Source of the DNA: Phycisphaerae bacterium
Lineage (GTDB): Bacteria > Planctomycetota > Phycisphaerae > UBA1845 > Fen-1342
Length of the DNA stretch: 64,000 nt
NCBI GenBank assembly: GCA_030428945.1
Contig: JAUIEC010000013.1
Coordinates: forward strand, 99,125 to 163,124
Direction: 5' to 3'
The translations under genes were made by a program, and so were the position numbers. Below are positions 61,898 through 64,000 of this stretch, one piece after another. Each line of letters starts with the position of its first letter. Within the stretch, counting starts at the first letter, position 1. Below the pieces are notes generated by a model. The model was not told where the DNA came from. It worked only from the letters and a program-made list of their open reading frames with translations, and did not search any database.

Positions 61898-62881
61898 ATG
61901 AGTAACGGAATCTTCTCTCAGGATGCGTTTCGCCGGCAGCGGTTCCTCGTGACCGGCGGCGAGGGTTTTCTCGGCCGGCACGTCCGCCTGGAACTGGAAC
62001 GGGCCGGGGTGACGGCCGAGCAGATCGTCGTGCCGCGCGCGGACGAGTACGACCTGACCTGTCAGCAGGCGACCCGCCGACTCGTCCAGGAGGCCCGCGC
62101 GGGCATCGTGCTGCACCTGGCCGGAGACGCCGGCGGCATCGCCGCGGGCCGCGAACACCCCGGGCGGTTCTTCTACGAGAACATGGCGATGGGCGTGCAC
62201 CTGATCGAAGCGGCCCGCGTCAGCGGCGTGGAGAAGTTCGTGCAGATCGCCGGGGCTGGTGCGTATCCGAAGTTCACGACGGTCCCGTTCCACGAGGGCG
62301 ACTTCTGGAACGGCTACCCGGACGAGGCCCAGGCTCCGTTCGGCGTGGCGAAGAAGGCCCTGGTGGTGATGGCCGACGCGTACCGCAGCGAGTACGGCTT
62401 CCACGGCATCTCGCTGATACCGACGACGCTCTATGGTCCGCACGACTGTTTCGACCTGAAGACCGCGCACGTGATCCCGTCGCTGATTCGCAAGGTGATC
62501 GAAGCCCGCGAGAACAACCAGGACACGATCGTCTGCTGGGGCGACGGCAGCCCGACCCGCGAGTTCCTGTACGTCGAGGACGCCGCCCGCGGCATCGTTG
62601 ACGCGGCCCGCAGTTTCAGCGAACCCGGACCGGTCAACCTCGGCTCCGGACACGAGACGACCGTCAAAGCCCTGGCCCGCCAGATCGCCGACCTGTGCGC
62701 GTTCGACGGCCAGATCGTCTGGGACGCGTCGAAGCCCAACGGCCAGCCGCGCCGCTGCCTCGACAGCACCCGGGCGGCTGAGGCCTTCGGGTTCCACACC
62801 GCGATCGGACTCGAGCAGGGGTTGCGGGCGACGATCGCGTGGTACCGGCAACATCGCAGCGAAGCGCTCGCCACCGCCTGA
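61898..62881 (+). CDS. GDP-fucose-synthase-like SDR with altered catalytic residues
   Basis: The Rossmann motif TGGEGFLG (19-26) and the late TLYGPHDCF with its histidine fit the GDP-L-fucose synthase (WcaG) family. The catalytic Tyr of YxxxK is F148 (APFGVAKKAL, with K152 kept), and the Ser-containing SSCxYP motif is GAGAYP (119-124). It is therefore either inactive or works by a different chemistry. It follows the UXS gene by 89 bp. Confidence 0.85.
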   Translation: MSNGIFSQDAFRRQRFLVTGGEGFLGRHVRLELERAGVTAEQIVVPRADEYDLTCQQATRRLVQEARAGIVLHLAGDAGGIAAGREHPGRFFYENMAMGVHLIEAARVSGVEKFVQIAGAGAYPKFTTVPFHEGDFWNGYPDEAQAPFGVAKKALVVMADAYRSEYGFHGISLIPTTLYGPHDCFDLKTAHVIPSLIRKVIEARENNQDTIVCWGDGSPTREFLYVEDAARGIVDAARSFSEPGPVNLGSGHETTVKALARQIADLCAFDGQIVWDASKPNGQPRRCLDSTRAAEAFGFHTAIGLEQGLRATIAWYRQHRSEALATA

Positions 62882-62955
62882 CGGGGGTGAGAAAGCGAAA
62901 CAAAAAACCGGCTTCGCTGTAAGGTAGCGCCGTCGTCCGCGACCAAGGGTAAGGG

Positions 62956-63552
62956 ATGATGGCCGCCGTGGATCAGTCCGAGCAGTCCGCTTCCGCCGCC
63001 GCGAGCGATCCGGCCGGCTGGGTCGCCGCGCATGGCGATGCCCTGTTCCGGTTCGCCTGTCTGCGGCTGGGGCGGTCCGAACTGGCCGAGGATGCGGTTC
63101 AGGAGACGCTGCTGGCGGCGTTGGCGGCCCGCGGGCGTTTCGCCGGGGCGGCCAGCGAGCGTACCTGGCTGATCGGCATCCTGCGCAACAAGATCGTCGA
63201 CCAGATCCGTCGCCTGCAGCGGACGCGGACCGAACCGCTGCCGACTCCTGAAATCGAAGCGACCTTCGCGTCCGGCCTGTGGCGCCATCGTCCGGGCCCC
63301 TGGCAGGACCCGACCGTGGAGCAGGCGACCGCGGCCGAGTTCCGGGCCGTCCTGGCCGAAGCGGTCGCGGCCCTGCCGTCGCCGCAGCGCGAGGCGCTGT
63401 GCCTTTCTGAACTCGACGGTCTGCCGGCCAGCGAGGTCGCGACACTGCTGGACGTTTCGGTCAACAATGTCTGGACCCTGGTTCACCGGGCGAAACTGCG
63501 GCTGCGGGCGGTTCTCGAACAGCGCTGGTTCGCCGGGAGGGTGAGTCACTGA
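62956..63552 (+). CDS. ECF sigma factor
   Basis: The 198-residue protein has region 2 (DALFRFACLRLGRSELAEDA, VQETLLAALA, SERTWLIGILRNKIVDQIRR) and region 4 (LPSPQREALCLSELDGLPAS...EVATLLDVSVNNVWTLVHRA). It directs RNA polymerase to stress promoters. The downstream gene overlaps by TGATG and looks like its anti-sigma partner. ATGATG at 62956-62961 allows two starts. Confidence 0.93.
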   Translation: MMAAVDQSEQSASAAASDPAGWVAAHGDALFRFACLRLGRSELAEDAVQETLLAALAARGRFAGAASERTWLIGILRNKIVDQIRRLQRTRTEPLPTPEIEATFASGLWRHRPGPWQDPTVEQATAAEFRAVLAEAVAALPSPQREALCLSELDGLPASEVATLLDVSVNNVWTLVHRAKLRLRAVLEQRWFAGRVSH

Positions 63553-63833
63553 TGCGTCGAATCTGGACCATCCTGACGATGCGGTGCGCGGAAGCCGATC
63601 GCCTGAACGCCATCGGCCGCGACCACTGCACCCGCAGCGAATGGCTTGCGATGCGGATCCACCAGTTGCTGTGCCGGGGCTGCCGCGCGGCCGCACAGCA
63701 GCTTCGCATCCTGCGTGAGAATCTCGCCGAACTGGATCAGCAGACAACGGACGAGCCGACCCTGCCCCCGGCCGCCCGGGCGCGGCTGCAGGCCCGCCTC
63801 GACGCCGCCCGCCAGGACGGAAGCGCGGACTGA
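63552..63833 (+). CDS. Small zinc-finger anti-sigma factor-like protein (93 aa)
   Basis: HQLLCRGC (HxxxCxxC) with an upstream Cys pair (MRCAEADRL and HCTRSEW) resembles the ZAS zinc-binding domain of anti-sigma factors. The C-terminus is acidic and lacks a membrane segment, so it would be a soluble anti-sigma factor. Overlap of start and stop with the ECF gene (TGATG) supports pairing. Confidence 0.8.
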   Translation: MRRIWTILTMRCAEADRLNAIGRDHCTRSEWLAMRIHQLLCRGCRAAAQQLRILRENLAELDQQTTDEPTLPPAARARLQARLDAARQDGSAD

Positions 63834-63839
63834 CGGGGA

Positions 63840-63871
63840 GGGAGCGAGGGAGCCAGGGAGCGAGGGAGCGA
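63840..63871 (+). repeat. Octamer array, GGGAGCGA type (4 units)
   Basis: GGGAGCGA, GGGAGCCA, GGGAGCGA, GGGAGCGA begin 7 bp after the anti-sigma stop and read in its sense. Confidence 0.9.
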
Positions 63872-63914
63872 GGAAGAGCCTGCTTGTGCGGCTGCGGGCC
63901 TCGCAGTGTCGTGC

Positions 63915-63940
63915 CACTGCTCTTGAGCTCTTGAGCAGTG
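63915..63940 (+). repeat. Hairpin between array and inverted repeat
   Basis: CACTGCTC and GAGCAGTG pair perfectly (8 bp) around TTGAGCTCTT, itself partly palindromic. It shares the lead GTGCCACTGC with the minus-strand hairpin at 40018-40035. Confidence 0.75.
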
Positions 63941-63987
63941 TCTTGTTCGCGGGCCAGGCTCGACCGACTATTGAGGCTGCCACGCGG

Positions 63988-64000
63988 TGCGGCATCGACG
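63988..64000 (+). repeat. Inverted-repeat element, copy 3, cut by the window edge
   Basis: TGCGGCATCGACG with the upstream flank GCTGCCACGCGG matches the arm and flank of the 53921-53984 element. Only the first arm is inside the window. Confidence 0.75.

Overview
The window is about 64 kb of GC-rich bacterial chromosome. Several gene families together point to Planctomycetota: a fused LpxC-FabZ, a DUF1571 lipoprotein, long prepilin-like proteins including one of the DUF1559/HX9DG style, a secreted protein with a CxxxxCH haem-like motif, an ECF sigma factor with a small zinc-finger partner, and many short lipoproteins. This assignment is inference from gene content. I saw no rRNA, tRNA, CRISPR array, insertion sequence or phage gene.

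Layout. Positions 1-12451 (minus strand) form a type II secretion / type IV pilus-like operon: GspE-like ATPase, GspF/PilC-like membrane protein, six prepilin-like proteins, and a seventh large exported protein cut by the window edge. Positions 12681-15503 (minus) hold a large membrane protein with a very Pro/Gly/Asp-rich tail. Positions 15685-26353 (plus) are an envelope block: lipoprotein, YfgM-like protein, RluD-like pseudouridine synthase, PBP4-type carboxypeptidase, OmpH/Skp-like chaperone, lpxD, lpxC-fabZ, lpxA, a Gfo/Idh oxidoreductase, a GHL10-type lipoprotein and diacylglycerol kinase. Positions 26637-30926 (minus) carry a lipoprotein, ribD, a DUF1571 lipoprotein and an exported protein. 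Positions 31025-38375 carry thyX, a haem-motif protein, several membrane proteins with zinc ribbons, a degenerate J-like protein, a CPBP protease and an alpha/beta hydrolase. Positions 38504-45168 carry an SPFH protein, a lipoprotein-type carbonic anhydrase, and ahcY with an upstream ArsR-methyltransferase. Positions 45307-53379 carry an ALDH7 dehydrogenase, a META lipoprotein, a DUF1559-like pilin, comF, xseB, a coiled-coil protein with a BRCT-like end, and a pseudokinase. Positions 54351-59259 (minus) hold tig, two clpP genes, a lipoprotein and a barrel-sandwich-hybrid protein. Positions 59693-63833 (plus) hold a B12-binding-like protein, two sugar-nucleotide SDR genes, and a sigma/anti-sigma pair.

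How genes work together. The envelope block supplies lipid A precursors, outer-membrane protein chaperoning, peptidoglycan trimming and lipid-carrier recycling. tig and clpP1P2 form a protein folding and degradation unit. ahcY beside an ArsR-methyltransferase fusion suggests coupling of methyl transfer to SAH recycling.

The most unusual structure is not a gene. Arrays with an exact 8-bp period are scattered through the intergenic DNA. Three variants (GGGAGCGA, GTGAGCAA/GTAAGCAA, GTGAARGA) share the pattern GKRARNRA. Many abut or overlap stop codons, in the orientation of the upstream gene, and the GTGA/GTAA variants provide stops in all three frames. Two arrays sit beside a conserved hairpin and a 64-bp inverted-repeat element, and a further copy of the inverted repeat stands in a 970-bp gene-free stretch.
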